DNA from: an uncultured Lachnospiraceae bacterium
Lineage (GTDB): Bacteria; Bacillota; Clostridia; Lachnospirales; Lachnospiraceae
NCBI GenBank assembly: GCA_958426095.1
Contig: CATZYB010000012.1
Span: forward strand, 1 to 25,795
Direction: 5' to 3'
Length of the DNA stretch: 25,795 nucleotides
Under the pieces are notes generated by a model. The model ran no database searches, had not been told where the DNA came from, and saw nothing but the letters and a program-made list of their open reading frames with translations. Below are positions 7,858 through 15,406 of the stretch, in pieces (within the stretch, counting starts at the first letter, position 1; each line of letters begins with the position of its first letter). Position numbers and translations under genes: made by a program.

Positions 7858-9132
7858 TTATTTTTCTACTGCTGCGTCCGTGATCATTTCGAGCGCTTTC
7901 TGTGCGGACATATCATTTTTCATCAAATCCTTGTCCATGTATTCTCTGACTTTATCTGCTTCCATACTCCAAGATTCAGCAAGTCTCTGGATTTCAGCCT
8001 CAATTTCTTCATCTGTAATTTCAATATTTTCAGCGGCAACAATAGCATCAAGAACAAGACGGTTCTTAATATTTGCCAATGCCTGTGGTTTTAACTGTTC
8101 AGAAAGCTGCTGTGGCGTCATGCCTGTATATTTGAAGTAAACATCCATGCTGAGTCCCTGGGCCGCCAGTTCCTGAGCATACTGATTCATCATATCGTCT
8201 GTACTCTTGCGAACCATAGCCTCCGGAATATCCATCTTTGCATTGCCGACAACAACATCCATAACCTTCTGCTGTTTTTCAGCTTTTGCTTCCTGAGCTT
8301 TTTTATCTGCCAGGCTCTTCTTCAGATCTTCTTTGTATTCTTCCAATGTATCAAAGTCAGAAACATCCTGTGCAAATTCATCATCTACGATCGGATAGTC
8401 TTTTGTCTTAACTTCATGTACTTTAACTTTGAATAAAGCTTCTTTTCCAGCCAGATCATCTGCATGATAGGCTTCCGGGAATGTTACATGAACATCCACA
8501 TCAGAACCAGCGGAAGCGCCGATCAACTGATCTTCAAATCCCGGAATAAAGGAACCGGAGCCAAGAACAAGGCCATAGCCTTCTGCAGAACCACCTTCAA
8601 ATAATTCGCCGTCTACGGAACCTTCGTAATCAATCATTACCGTATCGCCATTTTCAGCCGGGCGATCTACAGTTACTTCTCTGGCATTCTGTTCCTGAAC
8701 TTTTTTGATCTCAGCTTCAATATCTTCTTCTGTAACTTCAGCGCTTACTTTTTCAATTTCAACGCCTTTGTATTCTCCTAATTCAACTTCCGGTCTTAAA
8801 GCAACTTCTGCTGTGAAGATAAATGGTTTGCCTTTTTCAACCTGTACAACATCAATATTAGGATAGGATGTGATATCCAGTCCGGATTCCTTTGCCGCTG
8901 CTTCATAAGCGCCTGGAATCAGATCATTTGCTGCATCTTCATAGAAAATACTTGCTCCATAAAGTTTTTCGATAAGTGCCTGTGGCGCTTTACCTTTTCT
9001 GAAGCCCTGTACGGAAATCTGATTTTTATTTTTATGATAAGCCTTCGCCGTTGCAGCAACAAATTCCTCAGCAGCTACTTCAATGGTCAGTTTTGCCATA
9101 TTGTTTTCTAACTTTTCTACCTGTACACTCAT
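7858..9132 (-). CDS. tig: Trigger factor (ribosome-associated chaperone / FKBP-type PPIase)
   Basis: A 424-residue cytoplasmic chaperone that binds at the ribosome exit tunnel. The N-terminal ribosome-binding domain carries the signature GFRKGKAP at 43-50. The FKBP-type prolyl isomerase domain spans about 155-243 (GDTVMIDYEGSVDGELFEGG to FKVKVHEVK). A SurA-like substrate-binding domain forms the C-terminal part, rich in helices. I use the ATG at 9132 (MSVQVEKLENNMAKLTIEV). An open frame extends 18 codons upstream to 9186 but is unlike the family. AGGAGG lies about 12 bases upstream of the ATG, a slightly long gap. It has its own promoter (9197-9225) and heads the clpP-clpX-lon-ysxC series. 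Confidence 0.96.
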   Translation of the reverse strand: MSVQVEKLENNMAKLTIEVAAEEFVAATAKAYHKNKNQISVQGFRKGKAPQALIEKLYGASIFYEDAANDLIPGAYEAAAKESGLDITSYPNIDVVQVEKGKPFIFTAEVALRPEVELGEYKGVEIEKVSAEVTEEDIEAEIKKVQEQNAREVTVDRPAENGDTVMIDYEGSVDGELFEGGSAEGYGLVLGSGSFIPGFEDQLIGASAGSDVDVHVTFPEAYHADDLAGKEALFKVKVHEVKTKDYPIVDDEFAQDVSDFDTLEEYKEDLKKSLADKKAQEAKAEKQQKVMDVVVGNAKMDIPEAMVRKSTDDMMNQYAQELAAQGLSMDVYFKYTGMTPQQLSEQLKPQALANIKNRLVLDAIVAAENIEITDEEIEAEIQRLAESWSMEADKVREYMDKDLMKNDMSAQKALEMITDAAVEK

Positions 9133-9196
9133 TGTATTTCTATTCCTCCTTAATTGGGCAAAATGCGTGAGAGCATTTTTACGCACTCTAATCTAT

Positions 9197-9225
9197 AGTA
9201 TATAATATGGAAAGTCATATGTAAA
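9197..9225 (-). promoter_or_regulatory. Sigma-A-type promoter for tig-clpP-clpX-lon
   Basis: The minus strand has TTTACA (9220-9225), a 17-bp spacer and TATACT (9197-9202), each one base from consensus. The expected start near 9190 gives a leader of about 58 bases. The leader contains a small hairpin, AAAATGC at 9160-9166 pairing with 9173-9179. I saw no convincing CtsR or CIRCE heat-shock operator here. Confidence 0.65.
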
Positions 9226-9255
9226 TAGGCGAATTTGAAAAAATTTAACGACAAA

Positions 9256-9302
9256 ACAGTCCCTGAAAACCGATATTTTCACATCAGACTTTCAGAGACT
9301 GT
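9256..9302 (-). terminator. Intrinsic terminator of the SASP gene
   Basis: Arms at 9290-9302 and 9256-9268 pair over 13 bases in minus-strand RNA, with one G-U pair, around a 21-base loop. TTTTG follows. It starts 33 bases after the SASP stop codon and lies upstream of the tig promoter, so it separates the two transcripts. Confidence 0.7.
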
Positions 9303-9335
9303 CTCTTTACCTAACCCTGCATCCCAACCAAAAAA

Positions 9336-9560
9336 TTATTTCTGGCCGGACATCTGTTCTTCCTGTCTGCGGATCATCTGACGAACCATTTCACCGCCGA
9401 TAGAACCTGCCTCAGCAGATGTTAAATCGCCGTTGTAACCGCTCTTCAGATTTACGCCGAGTTCGCCTGCTACTTCCATTTTGAATTTATCCATAGCATC
9501 CTTTGCCTGCGGCACTTCCATACGGCTTCCGTTAGATCCTGTTCCTGTTGAATTAGACAT
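9336..9560 (-). CDS. Alpha/beta-type small acid-soluble spore protein
   Basis: A 74-residue spore DNA-binding protein that coats and protects the chromosome in the forespore and is later degraded by the GPR protease. The family signatures are present: KFKMEVAGELGV (about 25-36), which includes the GPR cleavage region around EVAGE, and NGDLTSAEAGSIGGEMVRQMI (about 43-63). The ATG at 9560 has GGAGG eight bases upstream; a TTG five codons earlier lacks a ribosome site. A sigma-G-like promoter and a 5'-end hairpin precede it. It is a single-gene transcript. The presence of this gene shows that the host lineage forms spores, or did so recently. Confidence 0.93.
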   Translation of the reverse strand: MSNSTGTGSNGSRMEVPQAKDAMDKFKMEVAGELGVNLKSGYNGDLTSAEAGSIGGEMVRQMIRRQEEQMSGQK

Positions 9561-9583
9561 ATCTTTCACCTCCAAATGATTTT

Positions 9584-9606
9584 GAATAAGTATCTCTCAC
9601 TTATTC
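9584..9606 (-). other. Stem-loop at the predicted 5' end of the SASP mRNA
   Basis: A perfect 8-bp inverted repeat (GAATAAGT, 7-base loop, ACTTATTC) lies just before the ribosome site. It begins at or within a base or two of the start predicted from the sigma-G-like promoter. A stem at the very 5' end often protects mRNA from decay; that role is inferred. Confidence 0.45.
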
Positions 9607-9612
9607 TGATAC

Positions 9613-9641
9613 TATTATCTGCCGGCTTCAAAATTTTATGA
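9613..9641 (-). promoter_or_regulatory. Sigma-G-like promoter of the SASP gene
   Basis: The minus strand shows TCATA (9637-9641), 17 bp, and GATAATA (9613-9619). The forespore sigma-G consensus is about GHATR and CATNHTA, so each box has one mismatch. The spacing and distance to the gene fit, and SASP genes are classic sigma-G targets. The assignment is by eye. Confidence 0.45.
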
Positions 9642-9675
9642 TGGAAATTTCTAGGCGGTTTGGATATACTGAAAG

Positions 9676-9946
9676 CAAAGATATGTTCAAACACTATGAA
9701 TATTTGATATTTGGCGGCAGACAATGGCATAATATCTCCAAAATATTCAAGAAAAATCTCGCCCGCTATGTTTCAGGAATCCTATTCACAGGCACTTTCT
9801 GTAACTCGTTACACTCAAACAACAGCAAAGTGCCTGTAGATAACCTGAAAACAAGCGGCCGGATTTTTTACAAATATTTTATACGATATCCTGGCCATTT
9901 GTCTGCCGCCCAATCCAAACTTCCATAGTATTTGAAACACTCTTTA
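9676..9946. repeat. Long imperfect palindrome (MITE-like element or large structured RNA)
   Basis: Two arms, about 9686-9798 and 9827-9936, are reverse complements of each other along roughly 115 bases. My hand alignment matches about 87 of 118 columns, and G-U pairs would add more. The best-kept blocks are ACAGGCACTTT next to the centre (9788-9798 with 9827-9837), GGCGGCAGAC (9713-9722 with 9901-9910), AAAATATT and TTCAAA-ACTATG near the ends. The 28-base centre holds a small perfect palindrome, TGTAACTCGTTACA (9800-9813). Weaker similarity extends a few bases outward on both sides. There is no transposase and no clear target-site duplication. It sits between divergent genes, upstream of the SASP promoter. 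It could be a miniature inverted-repeat element or a structured RNA; copy number would decide. Confidence 0.75.
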
Positions 9947-10205
9947 TTTATTATGTTGTCAAAAACATTGTTATTTATTTGGTAATTTGAACATAAAAAG
10001 GGGCTTTGCAATTTCGGCAAAAGTTTCGGTGATTCCAGAAGAAAACGGTAGGATGATTTGGACGGTTTTGCGAGCATAGCACGGACAGAAAAACTGTCAA
10101 AATCGACGTGTTTTCGTTGGAACGCCGGAAACTCATGCTAAATTGAAAACTTTTTATCATTAAAATTGTCAAAATCAAGAGGAAATATTGAAAGGAAAAC
10201 AATTT
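9947..10205. other. AT-rich intergenic region upstream of the CYTH gene, no gene seen
   Basis: I find no credible coding region here. A short hairpin is present (GACAG at 10084-10088 pairing with 10094-10098, loop AAAAA), with no U tract. TTGGAA and TAAATT, 16 bp apart near 10119-10146, are only weak promoter-like matches. Short minus-strand frames through the region lack ribosome sites and family features. Confidence 0.5.
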
Positions 10206-10649
10206 ATGGAAATTGAAAGAAAGTATTTAATTGATGAATTGCCGTTTGATGTGACAGCCTATCCAAGTCACGAGATCGAACAGGCCTATTTGAATACAGA
10301 GCCGGTGGTCCGGATCCGCCGACAGGATGAGGATTATTATCTGACATATAAGTCAAAGGGTCTGATGGCTCGGGAGGAATATAATCTGCCGCTGAACCAG
10401 GAGGCCTACGCCCATCTGCTTGAAAAGGCGGACGGCAATGTCCTGACAAAGACACGTTATAAAATTCCTCTCGGCGACCATCTGACCATAGAAATCGATG
10501 TGTTTCACGGAAAGTTTGAAGGTTTGATCCTGGCCGAAGTGGAATTCCCGACGATGGAAGAAGCGGAAAGTTTCCAGCCTCCGGAATATTTTGGAAAAGA
10601 TGTGACTTTCTCAACGGAATATCACAACAGTACTCTGAGCCAAAAATAA
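10206..10649 (+). CDS. CYTH domain-containing protein (triphosphate tunnel metalloenzyme)
   Basis: A 147-residue CYTH/TTM-family protein, whose members hydrolyse or cyclise triphosphates (inorganic triphosphate, thiamine triphosphate, or ATP in class IV adenylate cyclases). The defining ExExK motif is at the N-terminus: E2, E4, K6 in MEIERKYLI. Tunnel-lining basic and acidic residues follow: VVRIRRQ (R36, R38), YLTYKSKG, KTRYKI, IEIDVF and LAEVEF. The ATG at 10206 gives the usual family start. A TTG at 10188 has a better-spaced AGAGG and would add six residues. The substrate cannot be told from sequence. The gene stands alone on the plus strand and ends only 4 bp from the end of the convergent MATE gene. 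Confidence 0.88.
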   Translation: MEIERKYLIDELPFDVTAYPSHEIEQAYLNTEPVVRIRRQDEDYYLTYKSKGLMAREEYNLPLNQEAYAHLLEKADGNVLTKTRYKIPLGDHLTIEIDVFHGKFEGLILAEVEFPTMEEAESFQPPEYFGKDVTFSTEYHNSTLSQK

Positions 10650-10653
10650 ATAT

Positions 10654-12000
10654 CTACAGCTTCCGAAGTACCGTACACTGCATGGTAATATAGCAGGCCA
10701 GACCACCGATAAAGTTCGAAATCGGTTCGGCCATAAATACGCCAGCCACGCCCAGACCGCCAATTCGCGGCAGGATGACAGTCAGCGGCGCCACGATAAT
10801 AGCTTTTCTCAGTATGGAGAAAAATACTGCCTGCGGCGCCTTGTTCAACGCCTTAAAAACGCATTGGCCCGTAAACTGGAAAGCCATCATAAAAAAGCCA
10901 AAAAAGTAAATATGGAGAGACGGCACGGCCGCCGTGATAAGCTCTGCTTCCTGGTTAAAGATCCGGATAAACAATTCAGGAAAAGCAGAAATCAGCACCC
11001 ATATAATGAACGAATAGGCAAAACAGATCTGGGTCATAAAACGAATCGCTTTTTTCATCAGGTCATATTTCTGCGCGCCATAGTTATAGCTGATGATCGG
11101 CGAAGAACCATCGGCCACGGCCATAACCGGAGTCTGAGCAATTTCCCGAATCGAATTGATAACCGTCATAACGCTGATGTAGAGGTCGCCGCCATAAACC
11201 GAAAGCATGGCGTTGCATACAACCTGCACCAGACCGTTGGTAAAGGACATGACAAAAGTAGATGTCCCCAATTTGGCAATTTCAAAAATGCAGGTCCAAT
11301 CCGGCCGGAATCCGCGAAGATCCAACGTCAACTCCGCCTTTTTTCCGGTTAAGAACTTTAATACCCATATGGCCGAAAAGAGCTGTGAAATAATCGTCGC
11401 AATGGCCGCTCCCTGTACACCGAGATGAAATACAAAAATAAATATCGGATCCAGAATGAGATTGCACACAGCGCCCAGTGTTACTGTCTGCATGCCAATC
11501 TTCGCAAATCCCTGGCTATTGATATACGGATTCATTCCAAGGGAAATCATGACAAAGACCGTTCCCAAAAGATAAATGATCATATATCCGGCCGCATACG
11601 GATAAGTCGCATCACTGGCGCCAAAAAGATAAAGAATCGGTTTATGAAAAACAATACCAAAAACCGTAATACATATACCAGTCAGAATGAGCATAAAGAA
11701 GGCGTTATTCATAACCTTCCGGGCGCCTTCCGTATCTTTCTTTCCCCGGGCAATGGAACACAGCGGCGCGCCGCCGAGTCCAAATAGATTGGCAAAGGCA
11801 GTGACCATCGTAATGACCGGAAAACACAGCCCGAGACCTGCCAGAGCGATCATGCCCTCGCCGGGAATCTTTCCTATATAAATCCGGTCTACAATATTGT
11901 AAAGTAAATTAACAATCTGAGCCACCAACATCGGAGCGGCTACCGCTAACACATTACGGCGGACATTTTCTCCGCTGAAATCCACCTGTCCAGATGACAT
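10654..12000 (-). CDS. MATE family efflux transporter
   Basis: A 448-residue integral membrane protein with about 12 hydrophobic segments, typical of multidrug and toxin extrusion transporters that use Na+ or H+ gradients. The N-terminal signature is PMLVAQIVNLLYNIVDRIYIG. The second half repeats the pattern with GTSTFVMSFTNGLVQVVCNAML and the family motif ADGSSPIISYNYGAQKYD. Length is normal. The ATG at 12000 has GGAAG about ten bases upstream, a moderate site. Two TATAAT-like hexamers lie in the AT-rich DNA just upstream (about 12033-12055), next to the lipoprotein terminator, but I see no good -35. No regulator gene adjoins it, so its drug or metabolite substrate is unknown. Confidence 0.93.
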   Translation of the reverse strand: MSSGQVDFSGENVRRNVLAVAAPMLVAQIVNLLYNIVDRIYIGKIPGEGMIALAGLGLCFPVITMVTAFANLFGLGGAPLCSIARGKKDTEGARKVMNNAFFMLILTGICITVFGIVFHKPILYLFGASDATYPYAAGYMIIYLLGTVFVMISLGMNPYINSQGFAKIGMQTVTLGAVCNLILDPIFIFVFHLGVQGAAIATIISQLFSAIWVLKFLTGKKAELTLDLRGFRPDWTCIFEIAKLGTSTFVMSFTNGLVQVVCNAMLSVYGGDLYISVMTVINSIREIAQTPVMAVADGSSPIISYNYGAQKYDLMKKAIRFMTQICFAYSFIIWVLISAFPELFIRIFNQEAELITAAVPSLHIYFFGFFMMAFQFTGQCVFKALNKAPQAVFFSILRKAIIVAPLTVILPRIGGLGVAGVFMAEPISNFIGGLACYITMQCTVLRKL

Positions 12001-12053
12001 ATGTACTGCACTTCCTATTCTTTTACATTTCTTTCCTATTATATCATGATATT

Positions 12054-12083
12054 ATAAAAATAGGGACAGTTTTCACTGTCCCC
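12054..12083 (-). terminator. Intrinsic terminator of the lipoprotein gene
   Basis: A perfect 8-bp GC-containing stem (GGGACAGT at 12063-12070 pairing with 12075-12082) with loop GAAA in the minus-strand RNA is followed by TATTTTTATAA. It lies 32 bases after the lipoprotein stop and directly upstream of the MATE gene leader. Confidence 0.8.
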
Positions 12084-12114
12084 GTTTCAAATTCATTTTA
12101 CATTTCTGAAATTT

Positions 12115-12987
12115 TTACTGAGCCTGGGTTTCTCCTTCCGCAATTTCAGATTCCAGAATAGATTCTTCTTCACCAAGGAGATCTCCGCTGTCAACCGATG
12201 GTGCTGACAATGCTTCATCCGGAATTGTAATGCTGTCAATAGTATCGAAATCGGAATAATTCATAACCAGGGACATGTTTTTAAATTTAATAACAACGCC
12301 CTCGGATTCAATACCTTCACCGCTGTCAGACATCTCGATACTTACAGAGGCCGGAAGTACCGTATCCTTGTAAATCTTCATCGTCACATCCGCCTGCATT
12401 GCAGACCAATCCATCTCTCCGAGTCCCTCCGTCATGGAATCCATAACTCCCATAATCTCCTGGAATTCTTCTCCGGTAATGGTCGATGTCAGCACGTAAA
12501 CCTCTCTGTCATCTATTTTTTCGGTTTCTTCAGCCAGTGTCATATCTTTACCATCTCCGGCGATCGTATACATCTCCTGCATACTGTTCTCATCGACGCT
12601 TTCTTCACTCTTCATCCATTCACCCATAACGCCTACATAAGAAACCGCTTTGTCCCCGTCGATCTGAGTATACATATCCATATCCATGGACAAGCCTAAA
12701 AGCGACATATCCATCGTGCCGGACATATGGAAAATTTCCGGATCCGTCGTACATTCAAATGTACCATCCATACCCATGTCCATATCCATGGTAACGCCTT
12801 CGGATGATATAGCCATTGACATATCCATATCCAGATCGCCGGCAAAAGATTTTGCCTTTTCCATATTTTCATTCGCTTCTTTTACAAGACTTTCTGCCGT
12901 TACTTTCTCACTTCCGCTGCAACCCCCTAATGCTGCTGCCGATAAAAGCATCACACTGGCTAAAAGCCATCCAACCTTTTTTCTCAT
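12115..12987 (-). CDS. Met/Asp-rich lipoprotein, DUF6612-like
   Basis: A 290-residue predicted surface lipoprotein. The N-terminus is a lipoprotein signal: MRKK, a hydrophobic stretch and the lipobox LGGC, with Cys23 as the lipidated residue. The mature protein is acidic and unusually rich in methionine, about 30 Met in all. Many alternate with Asp, as in LDMDMSM, TMDMDMGMD and SMDMDMY. Such alternation fits beta strands with one greasy and one acidic face, as in LolA/LppX-like folds that hold a lipid. The sequence resembles DUF6612 proteins of Clostridia, by recollection only. The C-terminal tail is Glu/Ser-rich and probably disordered. The ATG at 12987 has GAGGAGG eight bases upstream. It has its own terminator and no operon partners. 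Confidence 0.85.
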   Translation of the reverse strand: MRKKVGWLLASVMLLSAAALGGCSGSEKVTAESLVKEANENMEKAKSFAGDLDMDMSMAISSEGVTMDMDMGMDGTFECTTDPEIFHMSGTMDMSLLGLSMDMDMYTQIDGDKAVSYVGVMGEWMKSEESVDENSMQEMYTIAGDGKDMTLAEETEKIDDREVYVLTSTITGEEFQEIMGVMDSMTEGLGEMDWSAMQADVTMKIYKDTVLPASVSIEMSDSGEGIESEGVVIKFKNMSLVMNYSDFDTIDSITIPDEALSAPSVDSGDLLGEEESILESEIAEGETQAQ

Positions 12988-13061
12988 GTTCTTTTCCTCC
13001 TCATAATAATATGAAGTTATTTTATCATATTTTTTTACACAAATAAAGTAATTGTCGACAT

Positions 13062-13086
13062 TTTTTTGTGACTAATACACAAAAAA
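13062..13086. other. A/T-rich hairpin between the lipoprotein and fru operons
   Basis: TTTTTTGTG (13062-13070) pairs perfectly with CACAAAAAA (13078-13086) around a 7-base loop. Neither strand has the usual U tract after the stem. It may be a back-up 3' structure for the fru transcript or chance in AT-rich DNA. Confidence 0.35.
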
Positions 13087-13096
13087 GGAACTATTC

Positions 13097-13113
13097 AAAA
13101 AAAAGCCCCTTTC
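13097..13113 (-). terminator. Weak terminator candidate after the HPr gene
   Basis: In minus-strand RNA a short AAAG/CUUU stem with a GGG loop is followed by U, giving eight U in a row (13097-13104). The U tract is good but the stem is very short. It lies about 8 bases after the HPr stop codon. Confidence 0.35.
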
Positions 13114-13120
13114 AAGTACA

Positions 13121-13378
13121 TTATAAATTCTCTTTAAATAATGTTTCCATCTTTGCTGCTGCAGCGTCCTCATCTTCACCTTCCACAGTGACGGTGACCG
13201 TATCTCCATGTTTGATACAAAGTCCCATGACTCCAAAAATCCGTTTCAGATCTCCCTGTTTATCATTTTTATGAATACGTATATCGCTTTTAAATTCTCC
13301 GGCCGCCTTCACAAGGATTCCGGCCGGTCTGGCATGAATCCCCTGTTCATCCTGGATCACATATTTAAACTCTTTCAT
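13121..13378 (-). CDS. HPr family phosphocarrier protein lacking regulatory Ser46
   Basis: An 85-residue PTS phosphocarrier. It aligns without gaps to B. subtilis HPr over the first 56 residues. The active-site GIHARPAG keeps His15 and Arg17, so it can accept phosphate from enzyme I and pass it to the EIIA domain. The regulatory site normally read LKSIMGVMS is here LKRIFGVMG: Ser46 is Arg (codon CGG), and Met48 and Ser52 are also changed. HPr kinase could therefore not phosphorylate residue 46. I use the ATG at 13378 (MKEFKYVIQDEQG), nine bases after GAGGAG; a frame start at 13405 would overlap the EIIABC gene. It is the last gene of the fructose operon, 16 bp after EIIABC, suggesting a fructose-dedicated HPr similar in role to FPr. 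Confidence 0.92.
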   Translation of the reverse strand: MKEFKYVIQDEQGIHARPAGILVKAAGEFKSDIRIHKNDKQGDLKRIFGVMGLCIKHGDTVTVTVEGEDEDAAAAKMETLFKENL

Positions 13379-13394
13379 ACGCTTCTTCTCCTCT

Positions 13395-15392
13395 TTATTT
13401 TTCACTCACTGGTTTCTTCAAGATTCCCATTAAAAGCCCTCCAACAACAGATCCCACTGCAATGGCAATGAGATATTGGAACGGATGGGTCACCGTCGGT
13501 ATGACAAAAATACCGCCATGTGGCGCCCGCAGGCCGCATCCAAAAACCATAGATAATGCGCCTGAAACCGCCGAACCGATAATACATGACGGAATGACCC
13601 TCAGCGGATCGGCCGCCGCGTAAGGAATGGCTCCCTCCGAAATAAATGCCAGACCCATGACATAGTTTACATAGGCTGATTGCCGCTCCTTTTTGGTAAA
13701 ACGATTTTTAAAAAACGTCGCACAAAGGGCCACCGCGATCGGCGGCACCATCCCTCCGGCCATGACCGCCGCCATAATGTCAAAACCTTCACTGGCCAAA
13801 GAAGCCGTGCCGAAAACATAAGCCGCTTTATTAAAAGGTCCGCCCATATCAATGGACATCATACCGCCGAGAACAGCTCCAAGAAAAACTTTGCTCGTTC
13901 CTCCCATGGACGCCAGAGCCTGATTCATGCCCGTGTTGATCGCACCGACGATCGGATTGACGAGTACCATAACAAAGCCCATAATGCCGATACCCGCTAC
14001 CGGATAAATGAGCATCGGTTTCATACCTTCCAGGCTTCGCGGCAAACCGGCGCACAGCTTTTGAAGCCCAAGAACAATGTAGCCGGCCAGAAAACCGGCC
14101 AACAGCGCTCCGAGGAATCCCGAACTGATCGGCACTGTTTCACCATAATGCATCATGTTGCTAAAAGTATACCCCGCATTAGCCACGGCTCCGCCCACGA
14201 AACCGACAGCCAGCCCTGGCCGGTCAGCAATACTCATAGCGATATAGCCGGATAAAATCGGCAGCATAAACCCAAAGGCCTGTCCGCCAATCGTCTTAAA
14301 GAAAGCGGCCGCCGGGGTATTCATTCCAAAATTTGCCGGGTCGATCTGATAATCATCCAGCAAAAAGGCCACTGCGATCAATATACCGCCGCCGATAACA
14401 AAGGGCAGCATGTGGGACACACCATTCATCAGGTGCTTATAAATTCCACGGCCAAGGCTTTCCCGCTCATTGCCGTCATAATCCTGCCCATGGGTCGAAG
14501 CTCCGTCATGACTTTGGTGATGATAAATCGGAGTGCCGCCGCCCATTGCCCTTTCAATAAGCTCCGTAGGCTTGTGGATACCATCGGCAACTTTCGTTTG
14601 TATGACCGGCTTACCGTCAAACCGGGCCATCTCTACATTTTTATCCGCCGCAATAATAATACAATCTGCCGTCTCGATTTCTTCCCGGGTCAACGCATTC
14701 TTTACGCCCCCGGAACCATTAGTCTCCACCTTGATTCGATATCCCAGCTTCCGGGCCTGCTGCTCCAACGCTTCCTGAGCCATGTAGGTATGGGCGATAC
14801 CCGTCGGACAGGCCGTCACTGCCAGAATCTGATATTTTTCCGCTCCTTCGCGGTCAGGCTTTTTCTGATCAGATGAATTTTTCGATGATGCCATAGCGTA
14901 CTCACCTTCAGAAGCCCCTTCTGCTTCAGAAAATTTCGCCTTCTCTGCCAGATCGATGACCTTCAAAAAAGCTTCCGGAGATCTGGCATGGAGCAGATGC
15001 TCCCGAAATCGCTGATCCATCAACAATACGGACAGACGGCTCAACACCTCCAAATGCACATTTTCCTTTGAGTCCGGCGCAGCGATCATGAACACCAGAC
15101 GAACCGGATGTCCGTCCAGAGATTCAAAATCCACGCCGTCAGACAAAGTCATGACGGCCAGGCCGGGATTTAAAACGGCATTTGTCTTGGCATGAGGAAT
15201 GGCTACCCCTTCCCCAATACCTGTCGTTCCTTCCGCTTCTCTTTTCAATACCGCCTGTTTATAAGCTTTTGTATCGGATAAATGTCCGCCCTTTTCCATC
15301 AAAGATACCATCCTGTCGATGACATCCATTTTCCCCGAAGCTTTTCCATTTAAACAAATGCTGTCTCTCCCCAGCAAGTCCACGATCTTCAT
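13395..15392 (-). CDS. fruA: PTS fructose transporter subunit EIIABC
   Basis: A 665-residue fused fructose-specific PTS permease in the order EIIA-EIIB-EIIC. EIIA covers about 1-150, with phospho-acceptor His67 in VAIPHAKT. An acidic/Ser-rich linker (about 151-185) leads to EIIB, with the active Cys195 in TACPTGIAHTYMA. EIIC is the membrane part from about 310 to the end, with multiple hydrophobic segments and the conserved MSIDMGGPFNKAAY and EGAIPYAA motifs. The protein imports fructose as fructose 1-phosphate, which the upstream gene product then phosphorylates again. The ATG at 15392 has AGGAGG seven bases upstream. It starts 14 bp after the 1-phosphofructokinase stop and precedes the HPr gene by 16 bp, so the three form one operon. 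Confidence 0.95.
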   Translation of the reverse strand: MKIVDLLGRDSICLNGKASGKMDVIDRMVSLMEKGGHLSDTKAYKQAVLKREAEGTTGIGEGVAIPHAKTNAVLNPGLAVMTLSDGVDFESLDGHPVRLVFMIAAPDSKENVHLEVLSRLSVLLMDQRFREHLLHARSPEAFLKVIDLAEKAKFSEAEGASEGEYAMASSKNSSDQKKPDREGAEKYQILAVTACPTGIAHTYMAQEALEQQARKLGYRIKVETNGSGGVKNALTREEIETADCIIIAADKNVEMARFDGKPVIQTKVADGIHKPTELIERAMGGGTPIYHHQSHDGASTHGQDYDGNERESLGRGIYKHLMNGVSHMLPFVIGGGILIAVAFLLDDYQIDPANFGMNTPAAAFFKTIGGQAFGFMLPILSGYIAMSIADRPGLAVGFVGGAVANAGYTFSNMMHYGETVPISSGFLGALLAGFLAGYIVLGLQKLCAGLPRSLEGMKPMLIYPVAGIGIMGFVMVLVNPIVGAINTGMNQALASMGGTSKVFLGAVLGGMMSIDMGGPFNKAAYVFGTASLASEGFDIMAAVMAGGMVPPIAVALCATFFKNRFTKKERQSAYVNYVMGLAFISEGAIPYAAADPLRVIPSCIIGSAVSGALSMVFGCGLRAPHGGIFVIPTVTHPFQYLIAIAVGSVVGGLLMGILKKPVSEK

Positions 15393-15406
15393 GCTTCATC
15401 CTCCTG

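Noticed and set aside
9203..9255. Heat-shock operator (CtsR or CIRCE) upstream of tig-clpP-clpX-lon
   Set aside because: I looked for GGTCAAA-type tandem repeats and for the CIRCE inverted repeat and found neither.
9638..9928. A 96-codon plus-strand reading frame across the palindrome region
   Set aside because: It lies wholly within the two arms and centre of the long inverted repeat and has no good ribosome site or recognisable family. The open frame is better explained by the repeat.
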